DNA of 64,000 nucleotides from an uncultured Atopobiaceae bacterium (GTDB taxonomy: Bacteria > Actinomycetota > Coriobacteriia > Coriobacteriales > Atopobiaceae): the NCBI GenBank assembly GCA_944322145.1, contig CALUNW010000006.1, positions 1 to 64,000 of the forward strand. Direction: 5' to 3'. The first letter of the stretch is position 1. Every line of letters begins with the position of its first letter. Below are positions 16,815-25,668 of the stretch, in pieces. Under the pieces are notes generated by a model. It did not search any database. It saw nothing but the letters and a program-made list of their open reading frames with translations, and was not told the origin of the DNA. A program made the position numbers and the translations under genes.

Positions 16815-17291
16815 CTACACCACCACCCCGGGACGGTACCGGTCGACCACGAGCTCGCGCTCATGCCTCAGGGAGAGCAGCGCCTCGTACGTGATGCCCG
16901 GCATCCTCAGCAGGCGCGGCCAGGGCCGGTAGATGAGCGTGCAGGTGTAGCGCGTGAGCAGCGGCGATATGGCAAATGTCGTACCCTGCGCGTCCTCCCC
17001 CGCCGCGCTCGCGCTCACCTCCACCTCGCAGGTCTCCTCGCGCCCGAGCGCCTCGGCGAGCGCCGTCCGCACCTCGTCGACCGCGGCGATCTGCGTCTGC
17101 TCACCCGCCGGCGCGACGCCGTGCGAGATGACGGCATCGAGGGCCGCCTGATCGAACGCGGCGCATGCCTCGATGAAGCCCATCAGGTTGAGCACGATGA
17201 GCACCACGACGATGACGACCGGCGTCATCACAGCAAGCTCGACCGTCATCTGCCCGCTCCGGCCCCGCAGGGGGAGCCCCGCGCCGCTCAT
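16815..17291 (-). CDS. tadE: TadE-like pseudopilin
   Basis: 158 aa. The N-terminus has a class III prepilin site, RSGQMTVELAV: cleavage after Gly with Glu at +5, followed by one hydrophobic helix (about 17-40). The remainder is an extracellular domain without recognisable motifs. It is expected to be a minor pilin of the Tad/Flp pilus, processed by a TadV-like peptidase. The ATG overlaps the stop of the upstream large gene (ATGA). It is one of four prepilin-like proteins in this locus. Confidence 0.85.
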   Translation of the reverse strand: MSGAGLPLRGRSGQMTVELAVMTPVVIVVVLIVLNLMGFIEACAAFDQAALDAVISHGVAPAGEQTQIAAVDEVRTALAEALGREETCEVEVSASAAGEDAQGTTFAISPLLTRYTCTLIYRPWPRLLRMPGITYEALLSLRHERELVVDRYRPGVVV

Positions 17292-19345
17292 GCCGCCTCC
17301 CCGAGCCGCGAGAGGTCGATGGTGAGCGGGATGCTCAGGTCCGTTCCCGGGATCGGGAGCTCGGCCACCGTGAACTCGTCGGAGCCCACCTCGTCAGAGA
17401 GCCAGATTCCCACGGACCGCGCAAAGTCCTCGGAGGATGTCGAGCTTGGCAGGGCGGAGACGAGCTCGCGAACGGAGGACGCCTGGTCGAAGCCGCTCTG
17501 ATCAAGGACGTCCTGCGTGTTCACCAGAACGGGCTTTCTCAGGCGAAGGTCGACGGGCTCAAGCCCCGCGTCGCTCATGACCTGCTTGAGCCGCCCCTTG
17601 AGCCACGACCCGACCGTGCCCCCGAGAACCCCGTCAAGGCTGTCGAGAAACGCGCCGCCCCGCTCGGCGACGCTCCCGTACGCCGAGCCGTAGCCCATGA
17701 GCAGGGTTCCCCAGAGGTCCATCACGCCGTCGAGCGCACCGCCGAGCGCCGAGTCCCCCGCGGAGAGCGACTCGAAGAAGCGCGAGAGCACGTTGTTGTC
17801 CTCGGTCGAGGGGTCCGGGGCGAGCACCGCGGCAGAGACCGCCGCTCCCTCGGGGAGCTCCGCCGAGGAGAGGAACGACGCGGTGAGCTCGGTCGGCACC
17901 GTCGTCACGGCATCTCGTGCGACCACGGCGACGCATCCCCACGCTCCCGGAGGGCAGAGCGAGGGCCGCGCGACGCTCAGCTGCTCGAGCGCCTGCGAGA
18001 AGGACTCCTCTCCCTCCTCGGCAAGCCCCCTCAGGCGCGCCTCGAGCTCCGCCTCCTCGTTTCTCGCCCGTTCGTAGTCCTCCGATGCCTCCACGATGAT
18101 GCGCCAGTGGTGCTCGAAGCCGTTGGCGATGGAGGTGGAGGCGGAGGCCACCCTCCCCAGGTCTCCGACGTCCATTCGGCACTCCTCGCAGCGCGCGACC
18201 GAGCCGGCGTCCACCTCGGCGACAGACGCCGTCCCCGCGGCGGCGCCCGTGGCGCCGGGGCACAGCGTCGAGGAGTGCAGGGTGCGCCCGCCCTCCTCCG
18301 CCGTGCACGGCCAGCGCGCGTCCGTGTACAGCGTGGTCTCACGCGTCTGCGCGGCGTTTCTCGGCAGGCTCGGGAGGTCGATGGACACGGTTCCGTCGGC
18401 ATGTTCCTGATATGACCCGCCGCGGACCTGCTCGAGGGCGTACTCGTAGAAGGCGAGCCGGCAGGCGGCGTCGGTGATCTGCTCCGCGTTCGAGCCGGAG
18501 ACCCGCTCGGAGGAGAGGCGCGCCGCATAGTAGTTCCGCGCCCTCAGCAGCGGGGCTGCGAACGTCCATCCCGCGGGGCTGGGATAGCTGGGGTTGAGGG
18601 CGCCGCCAAGAGACGCGAGCGAGGCCGCACGCTCGCGCAGGCAGTATGGAGAGGAGCCGCAGTCCGCCCTCCACCCTCGCTCGAGGGCCTCCCCCGCCCT
18701 GCGGCTGGCCTCCTCCATCTCGTCGGAGAGCTCGCCCATCTCTCCCGAGAGCTCTGAGAGACGCTCGTCGTCCACCTCCCGCTCAAGGCCCGAGAAGTCG
18801 GACCGGGACTCGGCGGGAAACGGCAGCGCGCAGCCCGCGTAGGAGACGCCGCCCGCGGCGTTTGCCTCGACGCAGCTGGCGGAGTTCGCGACGATCAGCA
18901 GCGGGAGCGTCGCCTCGAGGCGCTCGATGCCATCCGCGGCCGTCCGCGCGAAGTCGCGCCGCGCATCGAGGATCCTGCCGCCCGCCTGAGTAATCTGCGC
19001 CCCCGTGGCGGAGAGGCCCGGGACGCACGACACGACGAGGCCAGCGCCCAGGACCACGATGCCCGTGAGCCCCATGCTGAGCACGCACGCGTCGACCACC
19101 TGCGTCACGGTCGAGAAGGCCGCGACGGCGTTCTGCCCTGCCATGGCGCAGGCGTCCGCCACGCGCTGGACCTCGGACGACCTGCCGGCGACCCAGGCGG
19201 CGCTCGCAGATGCGAACACGAGCGACAGGCTCAGTACCAGCGCCACCGCAACCGCCACCGTGGTGAACCCGTCCTCGTCGTCTCGAAAGAGCGAGAGCAC
19301 GGGCGCGCCCGGGCGCTCAGTCCCAGATTCCGACCCACTCCGCAT
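17288..19345 (-). CDS. Large membrane-anchored protein in the TadG position
   Basis: 685 aa from ATG 19345 (MRSGSESGTE), preceded by GGGGGAG; a TTG four codons earlier is also possible. Residues about 25-55 (DGFTTVAVAVALVLSLSLVFAS) form an N-terminal anchor resembling TadG, but there is no Glu at +5. A second hydrophobic segment lies near 92-112. The long external part contains a coiled-coil-like acidic region (about 190-230) and several Cys, including CEECRMD near 385. No von Willebrand A domain, usual in proteobacterial TadG, is recognised. It overlaps the upstream tadE-like gene by 29 bp. Probably a surface component of the Tad machine; function not established. Confidence 0.75.
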   Translation of the reverse strand: MRSGSESGTERPGAPVLSLFRDDEDGFTTVAVAVALVLSLSLVFASASAAWVAGRSSEVQRVADACAMAGQNAVAAFSTVTQVVDACVLSMGLTGIVVLGAGLVVSCVPGLSATGAQITQAGGRILDARRDFARTAADGIERLEATLPLLIVANSASCVEANAAGGVSYAGCALPFPAESRSDFSGLEREVDDERLSELSGEMGELSDEMEEASRRAGEALERGWRADCGSSPYCLRERAASLASLGGALNPSYPSPAGWTFAAPLLRARNYYAARLSSERVSGSNAEQITDAACRLAFYEYALEQVRGGSYQEHADGTVSIDLPSLPRNAAQTRETTLYTDARWPCTAEEGGRTLHSSTLCPGATGAAAGTASVAEVDAGSVARCEECRMDVGDLGRVASASTSIANGFEHHWRIIVEASEDYERARNEEAELEARLRGLAEEGEESFSQALEQLSVARPSLCPPGAWGCVAVVARDAVTTVPTELTASFLSSAELPEGAAVSAAVLAPDPSTEDNNVLSRFFESLSAGDSALGGALDGVMDLWGTLLMGYGSAYGSVAERGGAFLDSLDGVLGGTVGSWLKGRLKQVMSDAGLEPVDLRLRKPVLVNTQDVLDQSGFDQASSVRELVSALPSSTSSEDFARSVGIWLSDEVGSDEFTVAELPIPGTDLSIPLTIDLSRLGEAA

Positions 19346-19790
19346 AGTCTCCCCCAATCCAACTGGCCCGCACCTCCCGCGTCACCTCGACCCGCAGCTC
19401 CACCGAGCCCCCTGCCGAGGTTCCGAGGGCAGCCACGATCACCCCGAGCAGTGGAAGGGGCTGCACGCGTCCCTCCACGCTCGCCGTCACCCTCCCCTCG
19501 TCGCCGGGACCCGTGACTGCCACCTCCCATGCGCCCTCCCCTCCCTCATGAAAGACGGGCAGGTCGGGGACTGCGGCGAGACGTCGCAGCGCATAGGAGC
19601 GAACGTCCTCCTCGTCCCCGCGGGACGTGGCGGCGAGGCGAGTCAGCTCGGCCGCCGTCGAGGCCATGACCGCGCGCGTGTACAGAACGCATGCGGGCTG
19701 CACGAGAAGGGCGACCAGCGTGAGCACGACGGGGACGAGCAGCGCCGCCTCAACGCTCGTCTGCCCGGACCTTTCCCCGATCCCTACCAT
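19317..19790 (-). CDS. Second TadE-like pseudopilin
   Basis: 157 aa. Prepilin signature RSGQTSVEAALLV: cleavage after Gly9 with Glu at +5, then a hydrophobic helix to about residue 38. Residues 40-157 form a soluble domain with no known motif. Two bases separate it from the stop of the small pilin gene upstream. Expected minor pilin of the Tad pilus. Confidence 0.8.
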   Translation of the reverse strand: MVGIGERSGQTSVEAALLVPVVLTLVALLVQPACVLYTRAVMASTAAELTRLAATSRGDEEDVRSYALRRLAAVPDLPVFHEGGEGAWEVAVTGPGDEGRVTASVEGRVQPLPLLGVIVAALGTSAGGSVELRVEVTREVRASWIGGDYAEWVGIWD

Positions 19791-19791
19791 C

Positions 19792-20043
19792 TCAGTACTC
19801 CAGCACGTCCTTGAGCATCGGCACCGCGCCGGCGCCCGACCCGTGTGACGCGGCGTCGGTCGCGAGCGCGAGAAGCCTCCCGTCGCGCACGGCGTGCCAC
19901 AGGAGCGCGAGCGCGCCGATCATCGCGATGAAGACCACGAGCATCAGGAGATACTCGAGCGTCGACTGGCCCGAGTGCCCGGGGCTCTCCGTCCTTCTCG
20001 CCCCTTCCCTCAGGGCACGACGTCGTCGGCGTCCATGTGCCAC
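19792..20043 (-). CDS. Small pilin-like protein (TadE/Flp type)
   Basis: About 83 aa if translated from GTG 20043, a start supported by GGAAGCGAGG upstream; no ATG is available before the signature, and a long GC-rich open frame continues upstream without support. SPGHSGQSTLEYLLMLVV carries the prepilin cleavage site (Gly then QSTLE, Glu at +5) and a hydrophobic helix. The mature protein is about 55 aa, close to Flp size, ending VPMLKDVLEY. It overlaps the 3' end of the upstream hypothetical gene by 34 bp. Confidence 0.7.
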   Translation of the reverse strand: MAHGRRRRRALREGARRTESPGHSGQSTLEYLLMLVVFIAMIGALALLWHAVRDGRLLALATDAASHGSGAGAVPMLKDVLEY

Positions 20044-20411
20044 GAGACGACCTCGCTTCCACCTTCGTCCCCCTCTCGTATGACGCACAGATCGGCCCAT
20101 CCCGCCCCCTGAACCACGCAGCCCCACACCTTTCCCGACAGGTCGAGGTATCCCGCCCGCGCGACGATGCAGTCGCCGCGCAGGCGATAGCCCTCGAGAA
20201 CGCGCTCCCCCTCCTCGGGAAGCGGACGGTCGCTCTCCCGCCGCGAACATTCGGCGCCATCGAGCAGGTCGAGGGCGTACGACGAGGCCCCCTCCTCGAC
20301 GACGGCGTCCAGGCGGCGCCCGTCGTCAGCACCCCCGCCCTGTGGAGCCTCGACGCCCGCCCGCAGCGAGGCGAGCGCGACGCCCGCCGACAACAGCAGC
20401 AGCGCGGCCAC
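20010..20411 (-). CDS. Hypothetical exported protein in the Tad operon
   Basis: 133 aa from GTG 20411, chosen because it follows the flp stop codon and has GCAGGGG upstream; a GTG at 20468 inside flp would add 19 residues. The N-terminus (VAALLLLSAGVALASLRAG) is a signal or anchor. The rest contains CSRRES, GDCIVARAGYLDLSGKVWGC and ends DADDVVP. No family is recognised. Its position between flp and the pilin genes suggests a role in pilus assembly, by context only. Confidence 0.65.
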   Translation of the reverse strand: MAALLLLSAGVALASLRAGVEAPQGGGADDGRRLDAVVEEGASSYALDLLDGAECSRRESDRPLPEEGERVLEGYRLRGDCIVARAGYLDLSGKVWGCVVQGAGWADLCVIREGDEGGSEVVSWHMDADDVVP

Positions 20412-20431
20412 GAGAGGGCCCCTGCGGGTGC

Positions 20432-20629
20432 CTAGAGCGAGTTGATGCCGCTCGCGATTGCGTTCCACAGCTCCGACACCTTGTCCCTGAACAGCAGAAT
20501 CGCCGCGATGGCGATAACCACGAGGACCCCGACCAAGATCGCGTATTCCGTCGTCCCCTGGCCGCCCCGGTCCGCGACAAGCTCCCGCGCGCGGGCTACG
20601 ACCCCTCTCGCCGCCATCTCCGTCACCAT
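20432..20629 (-). CDS. flp: Flp-type major pilin
   Basis: 65 aa from ATG 20629 (MVTEMAARG), preceded by AGGAG; an earlier in-frame start at 20671 lies nearer tadC and lacks a site. RGGQGTTEYAILVGVLVVIA has the Flp motif: cleavage after Gly, Glu at +5 and Tyr at +6, followed by one hydrophobic helix. The mature pilin is about 44 aa. It is 34 bp after tadC. This is the likely main subunit of the Tad/Flp pilus. Confidence 0.92.
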   Translation of the reverse strand: MVTEMAARGVVARARELVADRGGQGTTEYAILVGVLVVIAIAAILLFRDKVSELWNAIASGINSL

Positions 20630-20663
20630 GCCAGACTCCTCTCTCCTCGCCTCCGAACGCCCT

Positions 20664-21299
20664 CTAGCCAACCACCAGCGCAGAGCCCAAGAGCGGGCCC
20701 AGTATCGCCAGGAACATCGCGGGGACGATGAGCGTCCCCAGGGGAACCAACATCTTGACCGGCACCTTCTCTATCTGCTCCTCCACCTTCGAGCGCTGCT
20801 CCCCCCTCACCGCCTGCGCCTGGCGCTCGAGCGTCCCCGCAAGCGGGACGCCAAAGGAGAGAGCCTCCGCGACGACCGACGCAAAGCGCCGGAGGGCGTC
20901 GATCCCCAGCTCGTCCGCAAGGCGCGCGAGCGCCTGCTCGCGGGTGCGGACCCCGATGCGCCAGCTGAGCATCGCCTCCCCAAAGGCCTGCGAGAGGGCG
21001 TTGTCGTACTGCTCGCAGTACAGCTCCAGCGACGAGTCGAAGGAGAGGCCCGCCGAGAGCCCGAGGGTCATGATGTCGAGAAGAACCGGGAGCTCGGAGA
21101 AGCACGCGGTCCTTCTCCGTGCCCGTACCTCGGCCTCGCGCACGCGGCGGACGGGAGGGAGGTCGAGGATGACGCGGACGAGCGCCACCGATCTCCGCGT
21201 CTCCTCGCGCGCGGCGGGGGGTGCGCCGAGCGCCAGCGCGCACGCAAGCGCCGCCAACGCCCCAACACAGATCATGAGCAGGGGGATCCCGGCGTCCAT
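20664..21299 (-). CDS. tadC: TadC-like Tad pilus inner-membrane platform protein
   Basis: 211 aa from ATG 21299 (MDAGIPLLMICVGAL), whose A overlaps the last base of the tadB TGA. A longer frame exists upstream but lies within tadB. Contains an N-terminal membrane segment, then a GspF/T2SSF-type domain (SELPVLLDIMTLGLSAGLSFDSSLELY, and FGVPLAGTLERQAQAVR) and C-terminal membrane segments (PLGTLIVPAMFLAILGPLL). With TadB it forms the assembly platform driven by TadA. Confidence 0.9.
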   Translation of the reverse strand: MDAGIPLLMICVGALAALACALALGAPPAAREETRRSVALVRVILDLPPVRRVREAEVRARRRTACFSELPVLLDIMTLGLSAGLSFDSSLELYCEQYDNALSQAFGEAMLSWRIGVRTREQALARLADELGIDALRRFASVVAEALSFGVPLAGTLERQAQAVRGEQRSKVEEQIEKVPVKMLVPLGTLIVPAMFLAILGPLLGSALVVG

Positions 21300-22234
21300 C
21301 ACACCACCCCCGCCATCATGCGCCTGATGAGAAACAGCGCCAGGCCGTCGAGCAGCATCGCGGCGCAGACGCATCCCACGCCGGAGGGCGTGAGCAGGCC
21401 CTGCTGAAAGTCGGGAGACATGAGCGTGAGCACCCCCACCATCGCCACCGGGAGCAGGCACACGATCCTGATCGAGAGCCTGACCTGGGCCGTCTTGACC
21501 ACGAGCATGCGCTCGAACTCCCCCTGGCGCTCCGCGATCCGCGCGGAGCGCAGCAGCAGGTCCCTCAGGGGGCTCCCCGTCCGGTGCGAGATGACGAGCG
21601 CGGTCGCGAGCAGGCGCGCCCCAGGCACGTCGAGCTCCTCGGCAAGGCTCGAGACCGCATCCTCCGTCGCCACGCCGCACCTCAGCCTCAGCGACATGCG
21701 CGCGAAGACGTCCGCGGCGGGGCCGCGCTCGTGCGCCCCCACGTACTCGACCGCCTGGGCGAGCGTCTGCCCCGAGCTCATGGCAACAGCGAGCGTCCGA
21801 TAGACGCCCGGCATCTCCGCGAGAACCTCCCTGCGCTTACCGCGCTGACGCGCCTCGTCGCGCGCGACCACGAACGCACACAGGGCTCCACCCACGACCA
21901 GCCCCGCCAGCGGCGTGAGAAACAGGACTCCCGAGACGCACGCCGCCAGGGCAAGTCCCGCAAGGAGCGCGGATGTGGCCTCCTCTCGCCCCAACGAGGC
22001 GAGGTACGGCCACGATCGCGCCTCCCTCACCATCCTCGCCCCTACGCCCGTGGAAAGCGCGCATGCGACGACGCGCGTGCCGGCCAGCCGCCGCATGACG
22101 CGCGACAGGCGTCGCGAGGCGAGAAACGCCACGCGCCCGCCCGAGTGCAGGACGTCTCCCCCTCCGCCCGAGAGGAGCATCGACGACCCCGCGAAGGCAC
22201 AGGCCCCGACGGCCATCAGAAGCAAGATCTCCAC
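21299..22234 (-). CDS. tadB: TadB-like Tad pilus inner-membrane platform protein
   Basis: 311 aa from GTG 22234, supported by GGAGG seven bases upstream (inside the end of tadA). Starts with a hydrophobic helix (VEILLLMAVGACAFAG), has two more near residues 90-125, a T2SSF-type domain (AEMPGVYRTLAVAMSSGQTL, then LDVPGARLLATALVISHRTG) and C-terminal helices. It partners TadC in the pilus platform. It overlaps tadA by 19 bp. Confidence 0.92.
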   Translation of the reverse strand: MEILLLMAVGACAFAGSSMLLSGGGGDVLHSGGRVAFLASRRLSRVMRRLAGTRVVACALSTGVGARMVREARSWPYLASLGREEATSALLAGLALAACVSGVLFLTPLAGLVVGGALCAFVVARDEARQRGKRREVLAEMPGVYRTLAVAMSSGQTLAQAVEYVGAHERGPAADVFARMSLRLRCGVATEDAVSSLAEELDVPGARLLATALVISHRTGSPLRDLLLRSARIAERQGEFERMLVVKTAQVRLSIRIVCLLPVAMVGVLTLMSPDFQQGLLTPSGVGCVCAAMLLDGLALFLIRRMMAGVV

Positions 22235-23535
22235 CGTTGCACCTCCTCCTCGGTCAGGACGCCGTCCGCGAGCGCCGCGCCGACGAAGCGGGGCTCGTGC
22301 CCGAGGGCCCACGAGCGATCGACGAAGTCAAAGGTGACGCACTCGTCGAGCAGCGCCTGGCCGCCCTCGCCGCGTGAGACCTCGGACAGCGAGGTCACCA
22401 CGCGGCAGCCGTCAGAGAGACGCCTCGTCACGACGATCAGGTCGATGGCCGTGGCGATCTGCTCCTCGATGAGGGCGGTGGGCAGGTCCATGCCAAAGCG
22501 CGCCATGAGGATGAGCCTCAGGACCGCCTCATCCGCGCTTCCGGCGTGCAGCGTCGTCAAGGACCCGTCGTGCCCTGTGTTGAGGGCGTTGAGCATGTCG
22601 ATGCACTCCCCTCCGCGCACCTCACCCACGACGATGCGATCGGGGCGCATGCGCAGGGCGTTCTTCACGAGGTCACGAATCGTGATCTCGCCAGACCCTT
22701 CGATCGACGCTCCGCGCGCCTCGAGGCGCACGACATTGGGATGGGTGTCAAACCTGAGCTCGGCGGAGTCCTCGATCGTGACGATGCGCTCCGTCACGGG
22801 GATCTCGCACGAGAGGGCGTTGAGCAGCGTCGTCTTGCCCGACCCCGTCCCGCCCGCGACCGCTATCGAGCGCCGGGAGCGAACCGCCCAGGACAGCAGC
22901 TCGGCAAACCAGCCAGGGATCGACCCCAGGTCGACGAGACGCGCGAGGGACCACGCCCGTGCGGAGAACTTCCTGATGGTGACCGCCGGGCCGTCAATCG
23001 CGACCGGAGAGGCCACTGCGTTCACGCGGTCGCCGTTCGCGAGGCGAGCGCTCACGATGGGACTCGACCGGTCGAGGCGGCGGCCGAGCGGGGCGAGGAT
23101 GCGATCCATGACGATCATGATCTGCTCGGGGGAGTCAAAGACCGTCTCCGCGGGATGAAGCTCGCCCTCGCGCTCGTAGAAGAGCGCGGAGCAGCCGTTG
23201 ATCATGACCTCCGTGATCTCGTCATCCTCCAGCAGGCTCTGGATGGGGCCGAGGCCGCACACCTCGTCGAGCACCTGCCTGACGAGCGTGCCGCGCTCAT
23301 CAGGAAGGAGACCCTCGAACCCCCTGCCATTGAGGATGGCCTCAAGCGCCACGGCCAGCTCGTCACGCACGAGCTTGGCATCCTCGCTCGAGAGCATCCC
23401 CGCTATGACGGAGAGGCCCATGCGCTCGACGAGCGCGCCCTTGAGGCGCTCGCGCATGAGGCGCAGGCTGACGGACGCCTGCTCCGCAGCGCCTCTCGTC
23501 GACTCGACCTCGCGCACCCTCTCAAGAACCGACAC
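22216..23535 (-). CDS. tadA: TadA/CpaF secretion ATPase of the Tad pilus
   Basis: 439 aa; start GTG 23535 with GGGAGGCGAGG upstream. VirB11/GspE superfamily: an N-terminal helical region, then IRKFSA near 190, the Walker A GGTGSGKTT (about 228-236), an Asp/Glu box (TIEDSAELRF) and the His/Walker B region RPDRIVVGEVRGGE and HDGSLTTLHAGS. It powers Flp pilin assembly and possibly retraction, since no separate retraction ATPase is seen. It abuts tadZ with no gap. Confidence 0.95.
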   Translation of the reverse strand: MSVLERVREVESTRGAAEQASVSLRLMRERLKGALVERMGLSVIAGMLSSEDAKLVRDELAVALEAILNGRGFEGLLPDERGTLVRQVLDEVCGLGPIQSLLEDDEITEVMINGCSALFYEREGELHPAETVFDSPEQIMIVMDRILAPLGRRLDRSSPIVSARLANGDRVNAVASPVAIDGPAVTIRKFSARAWSLARLVDLGSIPGWFAELLSWAVRSRRSIAVAGGTGSGKTTLLNALSCEIPVTERIVTIEDSAELRFDTHPNVVRLEARGASIEGSGEITIRDLVKNALRMRPDRIVVGEVRGGECIDMLNALNTGHDGSLTTLHAGSADEAVLRLILMARFGMDLPTALIEEQIATAIDLIVVTRRLSDGCRVVTSLSEVSRGEGGQALLDECVTFDFVDRSWALGHEPRFVGAALADGVLTEEEVQRWRSCF

Positions 23536-24771
23536 CTACCTCGCCTCCCTTCGTCTTCCGAAAACGCCGAGGCGTCGCCTCGTCGTCGACCCCTGCGCCG
23601 CCCTTCTCGCCTGCTCCGCATCGGGAAGGCGCCCGAGCTCCGCGAGGATCTGGGCAAGCGTCACCGCAACGGACTCGGAGAAGGGAGACCCTGATTCGAC
23701 GAGGTCGAGCACCCGCCCGGACGCGAGCAGGTCCTCCGCCTCGAACCCTCCCTCAAAGGACCGGAACACCCGCGCCGTCTCGAGCCCCACCTCCGCGCGA
23801 CCTAGCGCGAGGTTCGCCCGCTCCCGCGGGTTGGCGCGATTCTCCAGGCGGGCGATCCTCGTGCGCGCGACGCCAAGGCGGACCGCCAGGCCGCTCGTCC
23901 GCGCAAGCGCTGCAGACGTCCCCGGCCTGCCGTCAGACACGATCACCAGGCGATCCGCCAGCTGAGCGGCCTGGGCGACCGCATCGGTAAAGGTGGTCGA
24001 GGTGTCAACCAGCACGAGGTCGCAGGACATCGCGAGCGCCGTGATGAGCTCTCCCGCGCGCGCCACGACAAGCTCCGACGCCTCCGGGCGGTCGCAGGGA
24101 CCCATGACGCTCAGGCCGGGACGTGCCGTGACCTTGAGGCCTCCCACCACCGCCTCCGAGAGCTCCGGGACCGAGGCGAGCCGCGCGAGATCGCTGCCCC
24201 CGGGAAGCCCGAAACAGGAGTAGAGGTTTCCACAGGCGAGGTCGAGGTCGAGCGCGCAGACCTCCAGCCCCCAGAGCGCAGCGTGAGCGGCGGTGGTTGC
24301 CACCACGGAGGTCTTGCCTACGCCCCCGCGCCCCGAGCAGAAGGCCACGACCGGGGCACGCTGCCCCGCAACGTCGGAGACCTTGGGCTCAATGGGGGGC
24401 GCGGGGGCGACGGGACGGGACGGGCGACCCCCATCCCCCGCCGTCGTCAGCGATTCGAGGTCGACCACGACGTCGACTCCCGCGCGCGCCGCGCGCGAGC
24501 GCAAGGACCCCGTGACGCCGCGCTCGGCCAGCACGACGGCACGTGCGTTGCCGTCACGGGCGATGGCCGCCGCAAGGTTCACGGAGGAGACGCCGTCGCC
24601 GACGGGACCCACGAGAACGCCCAGCTCTGTGGGAGCCGCCTCGAGCACAACCCTGCGCAGCGCGTCCGCGGATCCCACGAGCTCGAGCCGCGCCTGGGGA
24701 TCCACGGAGCGCAGGGCCTCGCGCAGGAGCAGGAGGTCGCGCGTGCCGCAGAAGGCCACCCAGTCGCTCAT
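23536..24771 (-). CDS. tadZ: TadZ/CpaE-like MinD/ParA-family localisation ATPase
   Basis: 411 aa. Residues 1-110 look like an atypical receiver domain (MSDWVAFCGTRDLLLLREAL), followed by a Pro-rich linker and a MinD/ParA-type ATPase from about 140 with the deviant Walker A GRGGVGKTS and LDLDLACGNLYSCFGL. The C-terminal tail is basic. TadZ proteins place the Tad machine at a cell site. The start overlaps the 3' end of cpaB by 4 bp. Confidence 0.9.
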   Translation of the reverse strand: MSDWVAFCGTRDLLLLREALRSVDPQARLELVGSADALRRVVLEAAPTELGVLVGPVGDGVSSVNLAAAIARDGNARAVVLAERGVTGSLRSRAARAGVDVVVDLESLTTAGDGGRPSRPVAPAPPIEPKVSDVAGQRAPVVAFCSGRGGVGKTSVVATTAAHAALWGLEVCALDLDLACGNLYSCFGLPGGSDLARLASVPELSEAVVGGLKVTARPGLSVMGPCDRPEASELVVARAGELITALAMSCDLVLVDTSTTFTDAVAQAAQLADRLVIVSDGRPGTSAALARTSGLAVRLGVARTRIARLENRANPRERANLALGRAEVGLETARVFRSFEGGFEAEDLLASGRVLDLVESGSPFSESVAVTLAQILAELGRLPDAEQARRAAQGSTTRRRLGVFGRRREAR

Positions 24772-25466
24772 GGCTGCCCCCCTTCCTCGGGCATGACCTC
24801 AGTCGGCGCCACCCCCGAGCCCTCGGAGAGGTCGGGAACGTCGTCCGCCGGGAGGGCAAGCCTCAGCGTTCCTTCGGCGCTCGCGGAGAGCACGCTGGCA
24901 ACCGCCCCAGGAGAGGCCGCCACCGTGACGCTGCCCCGGGCGCCTACGACAGACGTCTCCGAGGCCGTCCGCAGGACCTGCAGGTCTGCGCTCACCAGGC
25001 TCACCCCGGTGTCGCTCACCCGATAGGCGGCGAGCACCGTCCCCGCTGCCGCCGAGGGAGGAAGCCCAAGGCTCTCCGAAACGGGAAGCGAGAGCGCCAC
25101 GCGACCGGACGGAACTTCGACGGCGTCCTCGCTGTCACGAAAGTTGAGGGCGGTGAGGGGAGCCCCCGCCGCGGCGGGGATGGTCACCTCGTCGCCCATC
25201 ACGTCCTCGAGGTCCACCACCGCTCCGTCGGGCGCAAGGTCCGCGAGCCAGTCGCGCTCGATGGCGTTGCGCCCGTCCACGACCTCGCCCGCCTCGAGGC
25301 CCTCGGGGGCAACGACGAGGCTCACGACCTCGCCGCCGTACCGCTCGAGGGCCTCCGCCCTCATGCGATCCGCCTCGTCGTGGACGTGCTGGCCGTATAG
25401 GGCGCAGAGCAGAGCTGCGAGAACCGCGCATGACCCGGAGAGCGCAAATCTGAAGCGTCGTGTCAT
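24768..25466 (-). CDS. cpaB: CpaB/RcpC-like Tad pilus protein (SAF domain)
   Basis: 232 aa. One N-terminal membrane anchor (about 7-25), then a SAF-like domain (VVSLVVAPEGLEAGEVVDGR, about 47-66) and a beta-rich region typical of CpaB (SGRVALSLPVSESLG near 120). In double-membrane bacteria this works with the secretin; here no secretin gene is present, as expected for one membrane. First gene of the Tad unit, start ATG preceded by AAGGGGGG. About 245 bp separate it from rsgA upstream. Confidence 0.85.
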   Translation of the reverse strand: MTRRFRFALSGSCAVLAALLCALYGQHVHDEADRMRAEALERYGGEVVSLVVAPEGLEAGEVVDGRNAIERDWLADLAPDGAVVDLEDVMGDEVTIPAAAGAPLTALNFRDSEDAVEVPSGRVALSLPVSESLGLPPSAAAGTVLAAYRVSDTGVSLVSADLQVLRTASETSVVGARGSVTVAASPGAVASVLSASAEGTLRLALPADDVPDLSEGSGVAPTEVMPEEGGQP

Positions 25467-25647
25467 CGAACGGACCCCCTTCCCCTCAGCGGACGCGCCC
25501 GACGGCGCGTGAGGGGATTGTCATCCCGCATGCAAGGATGCAAGGGGTCTTTTGGAGAAAGTCCTTCACGAAGCTGCAACGAAGCTGCGTTCTTCTCGCC
25601 TATTCCAAGGTCTCAGCAGCTCACAAACTTGACATAAGAGTTTTGAC

Positions 25648-25668
25648 GTGAAACATCCGACGTTTCAC
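25648..25668. promoter_or_regulatory. Operator-like palindrome in front of the Tad operon
   Basis: Perfect 7-bp arms GTGAAAC (25648-25654) and GTTTCAC (25662-25668) around 7 bases, in the AT-richer gap 25467-25712 between rsgA and cpaB. The gap also contains CGTTCTTCTCGCC at 25588-25600 and a direct repeat GAAGCTGC. No T run follows on either strand, so an operator is as likely as a terminator. No clear Tad promoter could be assigned. Confidence 0.4.
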
